Part shown: piece after piece, positions 16,195-25,594 of the stretch | How positions within the stretch are numbered: position 1 is the stretch's first letter | Layout of the letters: every line of letters begins with the position of its first letter | Assembly: GCA_002256425.1 (NCBI GenBank) | Contig: NKIZ01000001.1 | Location: forward strand, 2,267,001-2,331,000 | From: Alphaproteobacteria bacterium PA2 | GTDB taxonomy: Bacteria > Pseudomonadota > Alphaproteobacteria > Caulobacterales > Caulobacteraceae | Direction of reading: 5' to 3' | DNA: 64,000 nt | The notes under the pieces: model-generated | What the model was told of the DNA's origin: nothing | Databases searched by the model: none | The model's input: the letters and a program-made list of their open reading frames with translations, nothing else | Made by a program: the position numbers and the translations under genes

Positions 16195-17058
16195 CCTTGC
16201 TCCAGGATCGCATAGCCGACCGGATGCGCTGAACAATAGATGCCGGGCATGCCGCAGGCCCGGGTTTGCCAAGCGCGAGCGAGACCCTTTCGGAAATGCG
16301 GCGGGTTGTCGCGCCCTATTGATGGACCAGGTTGATTGTCGCAGAGTGATTAAACCTGTGGGCTCTCGCAGCCGCCGACCGGACATACGGGGTACAAAGA
16401 CAGCACAAATTGAGCTTTCCTGTGGATAGTTTTGATTTGCGGAACCTTTCCGGTTCCCTGCCGGGCAATCCTTCTCCGTACGCGCGCCCAGACCCGTTTC
16501 CAGAAAACGGATCCAGCACGGGGTCAGGGATTTCCTCCCCGGACCTCCGAATGCGACCAAAAGACATGGGCGCCCAGGCTTGAAGGGCGTGCGGTACACT
16601 TGAAAATCGGCTGGCCCCGAGGCCCGGATTCACGTGACCCCCGCCAATTCATGGCAGGGGTCACATCAGCCCATGGTGGGGCGCCGGGCTGTCGGCTTTC
16701 ATCAAAGCCCGCGCTGTGGGGGCGCGTGACGCCATTATAACCTGGTTTCCAGGTCAGAGAACACCTCAAGTTGATCACCCATGAATGTGGTGGATTTGCC
16801 CATCAGACGTGCATGCCTGGTCGGGAGTCTGACTGTGGAACCAAGACATGAGTCAAATCCCAGATAGTTGGGAATAACTGGCGCCAGATCCCCCAAAAGC
16901 GATTGACGGCGATCTGCCCGTGGCCGATTGTCCGCCCGCTTACTCTACAGTTATGGCTCCGTAACCATGGTGGTTGCGGGGCCATTTCTGCTATATGGGC
17001 AGACGCTGGCATGCTGGAAAATGGCGCGCAGTCAGAACCAGGCCCCACCCGGCAAATC
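16195..17058. other. long gene-poor stretch with several hairpins
   Basis: About 860 bases after tRNA-Thr without a convincing gene; the longer open frame on the minus strand runs through the antisense of the tRNA and is spurious. Simple hairpins are visible: GGAACC-TTTCC-GGTTCC (16441-16457), GTGACCCC with GGGGTCAC (16634-16664), and ACCTGG-TTT-CCAGGT (16740-16754). The second could act as a terminator-like or REP-like structure, but none has a clear T-run. Non-coding RNA cannot be excluded. Confidence 0.4.
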
Positions 17059-17874
17059 CTACATTGAGAAAGTCCGCGCCTGGAAGGCGCCATCGGCGAC
17101 CGTATCTGTGAGCGTGAAACCGGACCGCTCAGCCAGACGAAGGGGCGCCTCGCCCAGCGGGAAAAACACGTGGAACCGCGTAAAGGCGAAGGACCACTCA
17201 TAGCAAGGCGAGGCGTGGACCATCTTGCCATCGGGTTTCAACAGGTCGCGGAAGTCCAGGAATTGCGCCAAAGGCGAAAACAGGTGCTCGATCACATTAT
17301 TGGAGAAGATCCCGTCAAACCGTGCACTGACCTCTTCCCGGCGCCGCACCACAAAGGGGCTGTCGGTCTGTGCATTGGGCTCATATCCCCAGACATCATA
17401 GCCTTGGGCCCTCAATATCTCCACAGAGCGGGACCATGCGCCGCTGCCCCAGTTCAGATAGAGCCGGTCGCGGCTGGGCTTTAGCAGATCAAAGGCCCGC
17501 AGCTCTTCTTCTGTTGAATCTCCTTCACTGTAGAAGGAATAGAGCAAGGCGTAGTCAGCCGAGACAAGCGCATCTGGCGTCCTGAGATATTTCAAGGGCC
17601 CAAAGACACAGCCACACTCCGGGCACTCCAGCCGTTCCAGGCGCCCGCCACCGAACACGCACTCATCCACGCGGCCGGCGAAGGCCCCGGTCTGCCCGGC
17701 GTGACCACAGGCAAGGCAGGAAGCCAGGCCATCATCCGGCACAGCGGCTTCGAGACGATCCAGGGCGTTCCAGTAAGCCGGCACGATGAAGTCCCGGAGG
17801 CGCTGATGCTGCCCTTCAAGCTTTTCAAGCCGGATCTCCAGGTCATCAAACCGGTGTCGATCGCGATCTCGCAT
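17059..17874 (-). CDS. class I SAM-dependent methyltransferase with N-terminal zinc-ribbon-like cysteines
   Basis: A 271-residue protein. About residues 5-45 form a short coiled coil (LEIRLEKLEGQHQRL). About 50-95 contain two CxxC pairs, CLACGH and CPECGC, consistent with a zinc ribbon. The rest is a methyltransferase of the Methyltransf_23 type: a degenerate SAM loop (LYLNWGSGAWSRSVEIL), the acidic strand end VWGYEPNA, and FDGIFSNNVIEHL. This architecture often occurs near polysaccharide or glycan genes and is thought to methylate sugars or their carriers; the substrate here is unknown. The gene stands alone between gene-poor stretches. Confidence 0.75.
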   Translation of the reverse strand: MRDRDRHRFDDLEIRLEKLEGQHQRLRDFIVPAYWNALDRLEAAVPDDGLASCLACGHAGQTGAFAGRVDECVFGGGRLERLECPECGCVFGPLKYLRTPDALVSADYALLYSFYSEGDSTEEELRAFDLLKPSRDRLYLNWGSGAWSRSVEILRAQGYDVWGYEPNAQTDSPFVVRRREEVSARFDGIFSNNVIEHLFSPLAQFLDFRDLLKPDGKMVHASPCYEWSFAFTRFHVFFPLGEAPLRLAERSGFTLTDTVADGAFQARTFSM

Positions 17875-17974
17875 GGCTTAACATCTCGCTGAATGAACAT
17901 CTCAAGCCAAGGCCTGGCGGCCAGGACCACTCTGCGACAAGGCAGTTGGGCAAGGCCTGACATGGAAACCTAAT

Positions 17975-17996
17975 ATTGCCTGTCAAATCAGGCAAT
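17975..17996. terminator. hairpin between 18129 gene end and 17874 gene start
   Basis: A perfect 8-bp stem, ATTGCCTG and CAGGCAAT, with loop TCAAAT. It lies about 130 bases beyond the stop of the minus-strand membrane protein gene and 100 bases before the methyltransferase start. On the minus strand it is followed by ATTAGGTTT, a weak T-rich tail. It may be a terminator or a leader structure. Confidence 0.35.
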
Positions 17997-18128
17997 CAGA
18001 ACCCGGATTGCAACCTGCCGCCGTTGCCAAGGCTTCTGTTCCAGCCCTCCGCCCATACCCCTCCCTGAGTACACGCTTCATCGGGACGGCCGTCCTAAAC
18101 AGCGTTGCCCGCCTGGACACCCTGGCGC

Positions 18129-18425
18129 TCAAACCATGAGGTGGAAATGGCTGGCCAGCACCTGGACCAGGCCATAGGCGGTGGCGACGCAGGCGCAGGC
18201 AATCACAAAGGCAATGGAAACATAGCTGAGCAGGAAGGAGCGGCTGACCTGGCTTGCGGGTCTGGCCGAGGACCGAAACCATTTTCCGGCTTCACCGAAG
18301 ACGTAGCTGTTATTGAAGAAATAAATGGCCGTGCAGGCCATGGCGACAACCGGAATTAGACCGGTCTTTGCCCCCATGGCGCCCAGAATTCCACCAAGGG
18401 CCAAGGCGAATCCGATTTCCAACAT
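18129..18425 (-). CDS. small membrane protein, unknown function
   Basis: A 98-residue protein with about four hydrophobic stretches: near residues 3-18, 22-40, 65-80 and 78-92. It reads MLEIGFALALGGILGAMG, then LIPVVAMACTAIYFFNNSYV, then a basic loop with SSARP. I recognise no family. Membrane character and a frame free of rare features support a real gene, but the start has no strong ribosome binding site and function is unknown. Confidence 0.5.
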   Translation of the reverse strand: MLEIGFALALGGILGAMGAKTGLIPVVAMACTAIYFFNNSYVFGEAGKWFRSSARPASQVSRSFLLSYVSIAFVIACACVATAYGLVQVLASHFHLMV

Positions 18426-18981
18426 AGCGCTATCCTATACTCAACACACTTGGGCGCCCCCACGCCCGTTCAGAGATCCCAAGCGCCCCCTCGCCAAATA
18501 CGATACTACCTACCGATAACTCAACCTCCAGACAATTTCGTGACCGGCCAGGATGTATGGTCGTCGGGCCCACTCTTTTGTCACCTATCCGCCCTGCCCG
18601 CTGAATTTTTGCCAATGGCTAGCGCTGTGAGCTCCAGCACATGGCTGCCTTACCTCCGATGAATTGGCGGCAGGATGAAGATCCACACCCATTCACGTTT
18701 CACCGCAAATCAGATGTCCCCAAACCGCCGTGCTAAGTGGCAACCAGCTCCTGGACATGCCGTCTGCGGTGGTGAAACAATCACTCAAATCCGGCGTACT
18801 GAGGACTGTTTGTAGACCACGCTCCGCCCAAAGATCGCACATTCTTCCAGTTGACGCCCCTGCGACCGATCGCCGCCCTGGATGGCCAGGTCGCCCTTCT
18901 ACCCTACCGGACAGAATTGGCGTCAGCCGCTAACCTAAAACCATGACGGCCACTTGCGAAGTCGGATTCCTCTCGGCCAAC
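18426..18981. other. gene-poor stretch
   Basis: About 555 bases between the small membrane protein start and the EamA/SMR-like gene end. I see no gene, RNA or repeat that I can support; short open frames on both strands look random. Confidence 0.4.
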
Positions 18982-19344
18982 CTAGGCGGACTGGGCGTTC
19001 GCAACCACCAGCAGGCCAATCATGATGATCCCAAAGCCGAAGGCGGCCTGCCACGATACGGGCTCCTTGAAAACCAGCCAGGCCAGGAGAGGCACAAGCC
19101 CCGCCCCGGCCATGGAAAAGGCATAGGCCTTGTACAGTGGCACGCGGGACAGGATGTAGACCCAGAGGATAGCCGTCAGGCCATACCAGGCAAACGCCCC
19201 CCACAAGGGAAGGTTATTCATCAGCCTAGAGACGATCGATCCGCCAAGACGTCCACTCTCAATGGCCGCCAGTTTGAAAAGCGTCTGGCCGGCAGGCAGC
19301 GCGACCGCGAAGACGGAGCACAGGGCAATATCCTTGAACGTCAT
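18982..19344 (-). CDS. EamA/SMR-like four-helix membrane transporter
   Basis: A 120-residue inner-membrane protein with four predicted helices. Features of small multidrug resistance/EamA half-size transporters are present: ALPAGQTLFKLAA in helix 1, GLTAILWVYILSRVPLYKAY (like the W-x-Y-x-L segment of ArnE/ArnF-type flippase subunits), and a final helix GFGIIMIGLLVV. Such proteins act as dimers and export drugs or flip lipid-linked sugars. The substrate is unknown. It is 37 bases downstream of the methyltransferase at 19389 on the same strand, so both may be cotranscribed. Confidence 0.72.
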   Translation of the reverse strand: MTFKDIALCSVFAVALPAGQTLFKLAAIESGRLGGSIVSRLMNNLPLWGAFAWYGLTAILWVYILSRVPLYKAYAFSMAGAGLVPLLAWLVFKEPVSWQAAFGFGIIMIGLLVVANAQSA

Positions 19345-19388
19345 GCGACAATCCTTACGACCCTGCCGATCGACCTATCCCGAGCTGG

Positions 19389-20924
19389 CTATGCAATGCC
19401 GAGTGATTTCAGGATTGGCAGCTTCAGATCCCCAAAAACCACAGCCTGGCGCGTAAGTTCCGCGAGGTTTTCTTCAGCCGTTAGAAGGGTTTGCCCATCT
19501 TTTATAAGGCTCTGCCCCACCCCGGCAATTCGCCCCCAGGCCTGCTCTGCCCAAGCCTGCGGCGTCTGTTCACCGGCCAGATATGCCGCCAGGAACATCT
19601 GCTCAAATCGCTGAACCACAAATCCACCCCCCGTCACCGGGCTCGCGAGATAGGTGATCTCCGGCCGAACGTCGGCCTGAGCCATGATCTTCGCATTCAG
19701 TCGGACGCAAGCTTGTGCCGCCGCTGCGACGCGCTCAGGATCCTGCGCAACCTGTACGGCTCCCATTCCAACCAGGATAGGAATGGCCGAGAGCGCCTTC
19801 TGAGAGGTAATACCTGCGCCCACGCCCGCCGCTTCTACTTCTGCTACCGTGTGTACAGCGCCATCCGCCAAGAAATCCAAGAGCGGCCCATAGACTTCAG
19901 GATGAAGCGATGCCTCCCCCAGCGCACCGGCTACCTTAAGGACAACTTCGGCCCTGGGGATGGTGAGAACAATTCTCTGGGTACGAACCGCCCGGATGCG
20001 CTCCACCGCATTGAGACGTGACGCACCCTTGATCCAGACATCCCTCCGAAACTGCTGATTGACACAAAAGTCTCGAATGCTTTCCCGGTAGTTTGTATCG
20101 CCAAGGGTTCCCAACAGTGTCTGCTGTTCGGCGGTCAGGTTGATGACATCAACGCCATCCAGCGGATGTGCAGAGCAAGCGAAGCCGACCTTCGCCGCAT
20201 CCATACGCTGCGCGAAGTCTGCGTAGTAAGTCACATTCCAATGATCGGTCAGATACTCGTGAGCGAGGTAGTTTTTGTTTTGAGTCGATAGCGGCTTCAT
20301 GCGCTCCGCTGCGCGCGGAGCCGCCTTCAGATAGAATGGATCTACGGCGGCAAGTTGGTCCAGAAAGGCGATGCTGGAGTCAATGCGACTAAATAGAGGC
20401 GAGGCTGGCGAACCAATCCTGTCCACGTGTTCCTTGAACAGCTGACGAATTGGGGCCAGATCCGCCCAGCCAGGGAAGGTATTATAACTTACATACAGAA
20501 CTCCGCCCGGCCTCAGCTTCCGGCGGACGAAATCGATCACCACATCCTGATTTGCTGTGGAAATCCAAGTCCAGACCCCATGAAGCCCTATGAAGTCAAA
20601 CTCAGGGAGATCTGGCCGGGAACAGAATTCCGCAAAACCTTGCTCATCCAGGCGGTTCGCCTGCGAGGTGGAATCCGACAAGCTCCTGGCCTGGGCCGCG
20701 TGTTGCGGATTGAAATCAGTACCCCACCACTCAGTGCCCTGTGCAGCACTGTGGATCGAAATGGAAACTCCCTGACCGAACCCTAGTTCACACGCATTAC
20801 CGAAACTCGGGGACTGATATCCAGCATATGCCAGGACAAACGCCGCCCGGATCGGGTTCAGCTCACCATAGTAGCCATGTGTGTATTCAACATTCTGCAC
20901 ATGACCCTGGCCTGTTGCAAACAT
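19389..20924 (-). CDS. class I methyltransferase with C-terminal methyltransferase regulatory domain
   Basis: A 511-residue protein. The N-terminal domain has the SAM loop CELGFGQGVSISIHS (about 44-58), acidic TDFNPQHA, and DFIGLHGVWTWIS as motif IV. The segment PGGVLYVSYNTFPGW is typical of this family. The remainder (about 190-510) matches the methyltransferase regulatory domain architecture found widely in proteobacteria. Biochemical role is not established. It lies downstream of the rsaA terminator on the same strand, so it is probably a separate transcript. A role in modifying surface glycans or the S-layer would be a guess from position. Confidence 0.75.
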   Translation of the reverse strand: MFATGQGHVQNVEYTHGYYGELNPIRAAFVLAYAGYQSPSFGNACELGFGQGVSISIHSAAQGTEWWGTDFNPQHAAQARSLSDSTSQANRLDEQGFAEFCSRPDLPEFDFIGLHGVWTWISTANQDVVIDFVRRKLRPGGVLYVSYNTFPGWADLAPIRQLFKEHVDRIGSPASPLFSRIDSSIAFLDQLAAVDPFYLKAAPRAAERMKPLSTQNKNYLAHEYLTDHWNVTYYADFAQRMDAAKVGFACSAHPLDGVDVINLTAEQQTLLGTLGDTNYRESIRDFCVNQQFRRDVWIKGASRLNAVERIRAVRTQRIVLTIPRAEVVLKVAGALGEASLHPEVYGPLLDFLADGAVHTVAEVEAAGVGAGITSQKALSAIPILVGMGAVQVAQDPERVAAAAQACVRLNAKIMAQADVRPEITYLASPVTGGGFVVQRFEQMFLAAYLAGEQTPQAWAEQAWGRIAGVGQSLIKDGQTLLTAEENLAELTRQAVVFGDLKLPILKSLGIA

Positions 20925-21003
20925 AGCTCTCTCCGCCCCGACGTAAATATGTGCGGCCTAGATACTGGGCAAGGAACTTCTGCACTCAGAATTGCGGCCA
21001 CTA

Positions 21004-21040
21004 CAAAAAGAAAACGGCGGAAGACCTAAGTCTTCCGCCG
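21004..21040 (-). terminator. Rho-independent terminator of rsaA
   Basis: The perfect 11-bp stem CGGCGGAAGAC/GTCTTCCGCCG (21015-21040) with a 4-base loop is followed, in the rsaA direction, by TTTTCTTTTTG. It begins 46 bases after the rsaA stop. The long GC-rich stem and strong T-run fit the terminator expected behind a very highly expressed S-layer gene. Confidence 0.93.
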
Positions 21041-21085
21041 CGGTAGAGCCCCCGCCCCAAAATGAGGCGGGGATTATTTCTAGGC

Positions 21086-24000
21086 CTAGCCGACGACCGT
21101 GAACACGCCGGGCGCACCGGCGGTCAGGGTGTCAGCACCGCCAGCATCAAGATAACCAACGAGAACCACAGCATGGTAGTTACCAAGGGCAGTCGTGCCG
21201 TTGTCGTCATAGACAAAGAGGCTCGACGTACCAGCGGTGCTCACCGTGAACTGGTTGGTCGCCGCATCGTAGTTGCCGGTAACCAAAGCTGCGTTACCAG
21301 CCGTGTCGTTGCCGAAGGTACCGCCATTGCGGGTCAGGGTGGTGCCCAGGGTCACGCCCGTAAGCGAGATCGTGGCGCCAGCCGACATGCCCGTCACGAC
21401 ATCAAAACCAGAGGTGTTGATGACCTGAAGGTTGGCAGGAACAGCGGCCGAGGCGACGAACCCGGAAACAACGCCCGTGTCCGAGGTCGGAGCCGCCAGG
21501 ATGATGACATCAGCGCCACCGCCGGTGGTGATGCGGTCAGCACCAGCGCCAGCCGTGATGGTGTCAACGCCAGCGCCGCCGACGATGACGTCACCAGCAG
21601 CACCCGTAGTCGTCGAGGTGATGGTGTGCGCACCGGCGTCAGTTGCCGTGTAGCTGATCGTACCCGCGCCCGTCGCTGCGACGGTGTTAGCGGCAGAAGC
21701 CGTAACCGTCGTAACGCCGTGGTTGGCAGTGGTGTTGACGGTCAGCGTACCCGTACCAGCGTGGTTCGCCGTCACGGTTCCGGTGGAACCAGCAGCTTCG
21801 TTGATCGTACCGCCGTTTGCACCGGCAGTCGTAACAACCAGGGTGCTTGCTCCAGTGCGGGCGGCTTCCGTGATGGAACCACCAGCAACCGTACCAAGAC
21901 CAGTGACGGTGAAGTTACCGGCGCCGGAGATGGTTTCAACCGCACCGAGAGCCGCTGCGTTGATGGTCGTCGCAGATGCGCTGGTAACGGTTTGAGCGTT
22001 GTTGGAAGCCGTCACAGAGAGCGTACCCGTCGCCGTGCTGGTCACCGCGCCCGTCGTATTCCCGGCGGTCACGAAGTTGGACGTGCCGCTGAGGGTCAGG
22101 GTTTGACCAGCAGAACCGGCAACCGTGATGGTGTTGCCCGTACCAGCAATGGTCGTAGCGCCAGCACCTTGGTTAACCGTCACCGCCGCATCAGGCGTGA
22201 TGTTCAGGGTCGAGGCGCCCGTGAGAGCGATGGTCTCGAAGCCCGAAACTGCCGAAGCGCCGTTAGCAACAGCCGTTGCGCCGAAGGTCACGGTACCAGC
22301 GTCCGTCACGTTCAGAACGTCAGTGGTGCCGAGGCCACCAGCCAGGGTCGAACCAGCCGAATTGGCGACCGTGGTGTTCACGGTGTCATTCGAAGATCCG
22401 AGCGTCACGGAGGTGTTCTTTCCGCCCAGCGTAATGGTGCTGGCCGTACCACCGATGACAGTCGAAGCAACCGTGATCGACTGACCGTCGGCCGTGGTGG
22501 TGGCCGTGAGGCCGCCGCCGGTCGCGCCAGCGCCCGTGATCGAGATGCTCTTAACGTCGGTGCCGATGTTGGCGCCGAGGTTCATCAGACCGGTAACCTG
22601 CGAGAAGGTAACGTTCTCGACTGCCGTCAGCTTAACGCCGGTGGCGCCCGCTGTGGTCAGGGTCGTGAGCGTTTGGGCTTCACCAGAAACCGTGATGCTG
22701 TCCGTACCAATTCCGGCGTTGACATCGCCATTCACCAGGTTGGCGAAAGTCGAAGAAATCACGTCACCTTCGTTGGTGGCCTTGCCGGAAGCGTTGGTCG
22801 CAACCGTCGTGGACAGAACAGGGGCCAGACCGGTCAACGTGATGGAAGCACCGGTGCCGAGGCTCAGATCCGTAGCCGTCAGCGCGGAGTTACCCGTCAG
22901 AACGACCCGGAAGTCATTACCGTCGAGCTGACCATCGCCATTGATATCGATCCAGAGCGTGCTGGCGTCCTGCTGCAGGACAGCCTGACCGGCCGTCTTG
23001 GTCAGAGCGCCTTGCGACAGACCAAAGGTCGTACGCGAGCCGAGGAACAGGGCCGTTTGATTAAGGCCGAGGGCCGTCAGATCGAGTTTGTCGGTGCCGG
23101 ACACGAAATCGGTGATGGTGTCGGTCGTCTTGTCACCGGACTGCGTAAGAGCAGTGTAGGTCACGAGGTCCTTACCGCCGCCGAGGGTGATGGTGTCACC
23201 CGCCGTCGCCGTACCGGCTGTAGCCGTAGCAACCAGCTTGTCATCGGCGGAGCCGAGCTTGATGGTTGCGCCGGTCAGAGCCGTGGTAACGCCGCCGCTC
23301 AGATCCAGCTTCCCGGTGGAGGCCGAGGCATCCAGGCTGGTCAGCAGAGCACCACCAACGGCGCCCGTGGTCGTCACGTCCGCGTTGTTGGTGACCGTGA
23401 TGGTCTTGGCCTTAGCAGCCGTCAGACCAGCGACGGACAGAGCGCCCACGCCAGCAACAGCCGCATCGTCAGCGATGTTGACAGTCACGGAGTCGAAGTC
23501 CGTCGCCGTCACAGCGCCCAGCAGGTCAGCAGCGCCGACCTTGTTGACGTTCAGGGTCAGGGCGTCAGACGCACCATCGGTAGCCACAGCGACCGCCAGG
23601 GTATTGGCGACCGTGCCGGCGTCAACGGTGACAGCTTGGGTAGCGCCCGTCTTGGAGACGACGGTAGCGCCGATCAGGCTGTTGCCCGTAGCAATGCCCG
23701 TGCTGGTGTAGACCACGGAGGTCACGCCAGCGAACTTGCTCATGTCGACCGTGCCGGTGCCGCCTGCCGAGATTTCCAGGACTTCGATGTTCGAAGCCGT
23801 GCCACCGAGAGCGCCCGTCGCGACCGTGTTGGTCACAGCCAGGGTATCGGTGCCAGCGCCGCCGTTGAAGGAGTCCTTCGCGGCGAAGCCGTTGGAGAAG
23901 TCAGCGCGGTCGGCGCCCGAACCACCCGTGACAGCCACATCGGCTGCGCCGGAATTGGTCAGGGTCACATTGACGCCGCCCGTGTTAGCCGAAGCGTCGA

Positions 24001-25402
24001 CGGTGCCGGTGGTACCAGCGAAGGTCAGAGCGCCGATGGTCACGCCCTGAGCGCCGGAGACATTGACGGTCGCCAGAGTGTTGGAAGCAAGCGTCGCCAG
24101 GTTGGAAGCGGCGGAGCCGGCGCCAACCACGTTGAAGATTTCAACGCCATTGGCCGTGACCGAAGACGCAGTGGTCGTCGGAACGGCCGGGTTGAACACG
24201 TTCTCCAGGGTCACCTTTTGAGTGGTGGTGGCGCCTGCAGTGGCGGCGGCGTTGTAGTTCAGGGTCGTGTTGACCGTGGCGCCGGTGGGCTGGCTCGGGT
24301 TGCGGACGGTGATTTCAGCAACCGTATTAAGACCCGTGACAACCAGATCCGAGGAGCTGTTGTCGTTGACCAGCGAGGTCACGCCAGACGCGTTGGAAAC
24401 GTCGAAGGTGGTGCCACCGACGGCGTCGGACGTCACTTGCATGACTTCAATGCCAGCCGAGGTGAAGCCAGCCTGATTGACGGCAACAGCGCCCGCCGAC
24501 GAATAACGCAGGGTGTCAACGCCAGCGCCGCCATCCAGGGAGTCAGCGGCCGAGAGGGTCGCATTGGTCGCGGTGAAGGTGTCGTTGCCCGTCGAACCGG
24601 CGAAGGCAGGAGCCACGTCCGGATTAGCCGTCAGAACGAAGGACTTGCCAGCGCTCGGAGCGTTCGGGAAGGCGGTCAGCAGATTGACGCCCGCGGTGGC
24701 GGTGATGCCGCCGTCCAGGGATCCATCCAGAGCGCCAACCAGCAGGCGTTCCGTAGCGGCGTTGTAGTTACCCACATCAGCCGTAGCGCCGGCGGACATG
24801 ATCTGACCAACGAGAGCGGCGCGGATGGCCAGCTCAACGTTCACACCAGGAGCCTTCTGGGCCACGAAGGCGCGCAGGTATGCTTCGTTCTCGGCGCGCG
24901 ACAGATAGTCGATCGCGGCGGTCACGTTGATGCCAGCGGTTGTGGCGGCGGCGGTGCCGATGACGGCTTCATAAGCGACCTGGGCCACTTCCTTGAAGGT
25001 CAGGGTGCCGTAGGTCGCCTCAAAGTTCGCCTTACCAGCGCCGGCCGCAGAAGCGCCCAGGTTGATCGCGAAATTGATGTAGCGGTTTTCGGTGCTCAGA
25101 GGAGCATACTGGCCCGGCGCAGCGTCATTCAGGTCATTGGTGTTGACCGTGCTGTCGACCAGATAGTCCATACCGTCGCCACTGGGCGTGCCGCCCGTGA
25201 AGAACTGGTAGGCCTGAACAGCCACGGCCGACGTGCCGTCGAGCATGTCGACGATGCGGTCGATGGCGTCGGAGTCGCTGAGGGCGCCCGATTGGGTCTG
25301 GGTGGCGATGCTGGCGAGCAGCAGCGATTGGGCCGCAGTCGGCGCCTTGCCGAAGTTGCCGTTTGTTAGAAAGGTAGTCAGTTCGGCTGTCGTATAAGCC
25401 AT
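21086..25402 (-). CDS. rsaA: RsaA-type S-layer protein
   Basis: A 1438-residue protein, longer than Caulobacter crescentus RsaA (about 1026). It starts MAYTTAELTTFLTNG, closely matching RsaA. ATG 25402 is chosen because GGAGAG lies 7 bases upstream and the RsaA N-terminus begins there. Residues about 1-230 are the O-antigen-binding anchor domain (AYQFFTG 64-70, ENRYINF 105-111). The middle is low-complexity, very rich in Ala, Thr, Gly and Val, as expected for the lattice-forming region. RTX-like calcium motifs occur in the middle and at about 1275-1305 (GGAGVDTITAGAGADRITTG). The C-terminus should carry the type I secretion signal. There is no Sec signal. The 190-base region before it, after rsaF, probably holds its promoter. 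Confidence 0.93.
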   Translation of the reverse strand: MAYTTAELTTFLTNGNFGKAPTAAQSLLLASIATQTQSGALSDSDAIDRIVDMLDGTSAVAVQAYQFFTGGTPSGDGMDYLVDSTVNTNDLNDAAPGQYAPLSTENRYINFAINLGASAAGAGKANFEATYGTLTFKEVAQVAYEAVIGTAAATTAGINVTAAIDYLSRAENEAYLRAFVAQKAPGVNVELAIRAALVGQIMSAGATADVGNYNAATERLLVGALDGSLDGGITATAGVNLLTAFPNAPSAGKSFVLTANPDVAPAFAGSTGNDTFTATNATLSAADSLDGGAGVDTLRYSSAGAVAVNQAGFTSAGIEVMQVTSDAVGGTTFDVSNASGVTSLVNDNSSSDLVVTGLNTVAEITVRNPSQPTGATVNTTLNYNAAATAGATTTQKVTLENVFNPAVPTTTASSVTANGVEIFNVVGAGSAASNLATLASNTLATVNVSGAQGVTIGALTFAGTTGTVDASANTGGVNVTLTNSGAADVAVTGGSGADRADFSNGFAAKDSFNGGAGTDTLAVTNTVATGALGGTASNIEVLEISAGGTGTVDMSKFAGVTSVVYTSTGIATGNSLIGATVVSKTGATQAVTVDAGTVANTLAVAVATDGASDALTLNVNKVGAADLLGAVTATDFDSVTVNIADDAAVAGVGALSVAGLTAAKAKTITVTNNADVTTTGAVGGALLTSLDASASTGKLDLSGGVTTALTGATIKLGSADDKLVATATAGTATAGDTITLGGGKDLVTYTALTQSGDKTTDTITDFVSGTDKLDLTALGLNQTALFLGSRTTFGLSQGALTKTAGQAVLQQDASTLWIDINGDGQLDGNDFRVVLTGNSALTATDLSLGTGASITLTGLAPVLSTTVATNASGKATNEGDVISSTFANLVNGDVNAGIGTDSITVSGEAQTLTTLTTAGATGVKLTAVENVTFSQVTGLMNLGANIGTDVKSISITGAGATGGGLTATTTADGQSITVASTVIGGTASTITLGGKNTSVTLGSSNDTVNTTVANSAGSTLAGGLGTTDVLNVTDAGTVTFGATAVANGASAVSGFETIALTGASTLNITPDAAVTVNQGAGATTIAGTGNTITVAGSAGQTLTLSGTSNFVTAGNTTGAVTSTATGTLSVTASNNAQTVTSASATTINAAALGAVETISGAGNFTVTGLGTVAGGSITEAARTGASTLVVTTAGANGGTINEAAGSTGTVTANHAGTGTLTVNTTANHGVTTVTASAANTVAATGAGTISYTATDAGAHTITSTTTGAAGDVIVGGAGVDTITAGAGADRITTGGGADVIILAAPTSDTGVVSGFVASAAVPANLQVINTSGFDVVTGMSAGATISLTGVTLGTTLTRNGGTFGNDTAGNAALVTGNYDAATNQFTVSTAGTSSLFVYDDNGTTALGNYHAVVLVGYLDAGGADTLTAGAPGVFTVVG

Positions 25403-25594
25403 GTGGGGTCTCTCCAATGGATAGCTGTCCCTCCGCACAAGACGCACGATGGGCCCACATCGTCACTACAGTAAACTACATAGGCCTGCAACTCCCTTTC
25501 ACTAACTATTTTGCAAGCACGTTTTGAGGGCGCCAGGGGCTCCCCTTCCCTATTGCGATGTCGCCATGAACGGCTTCGCTTAATGGGTTCGCGC

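Noticed and set aside
16165..16599. A 144-codon minus-strand frame overlapping tRNA-Thr
   Set aside because: It ends inside antisense tRNA and has no family features or ribosome binding site.
21062..25369. A 1435-codon open frame antisense to rsaA
   Set aside because: Its codons are in register with rsaA, so stops would need TTA, CTA or TCA sense codons, which a highly expressed GC-rich gene avoids. The predicted protein is Arg/Gly/Ser-rich with no domain; rsaA on the other strand is clearly real.
25560..25594. GGGGAGCCCC palindrome as terminator of rsaF
   Set aside because: Too short, no T-run, and readthrough into rsaA cannot be excluded.
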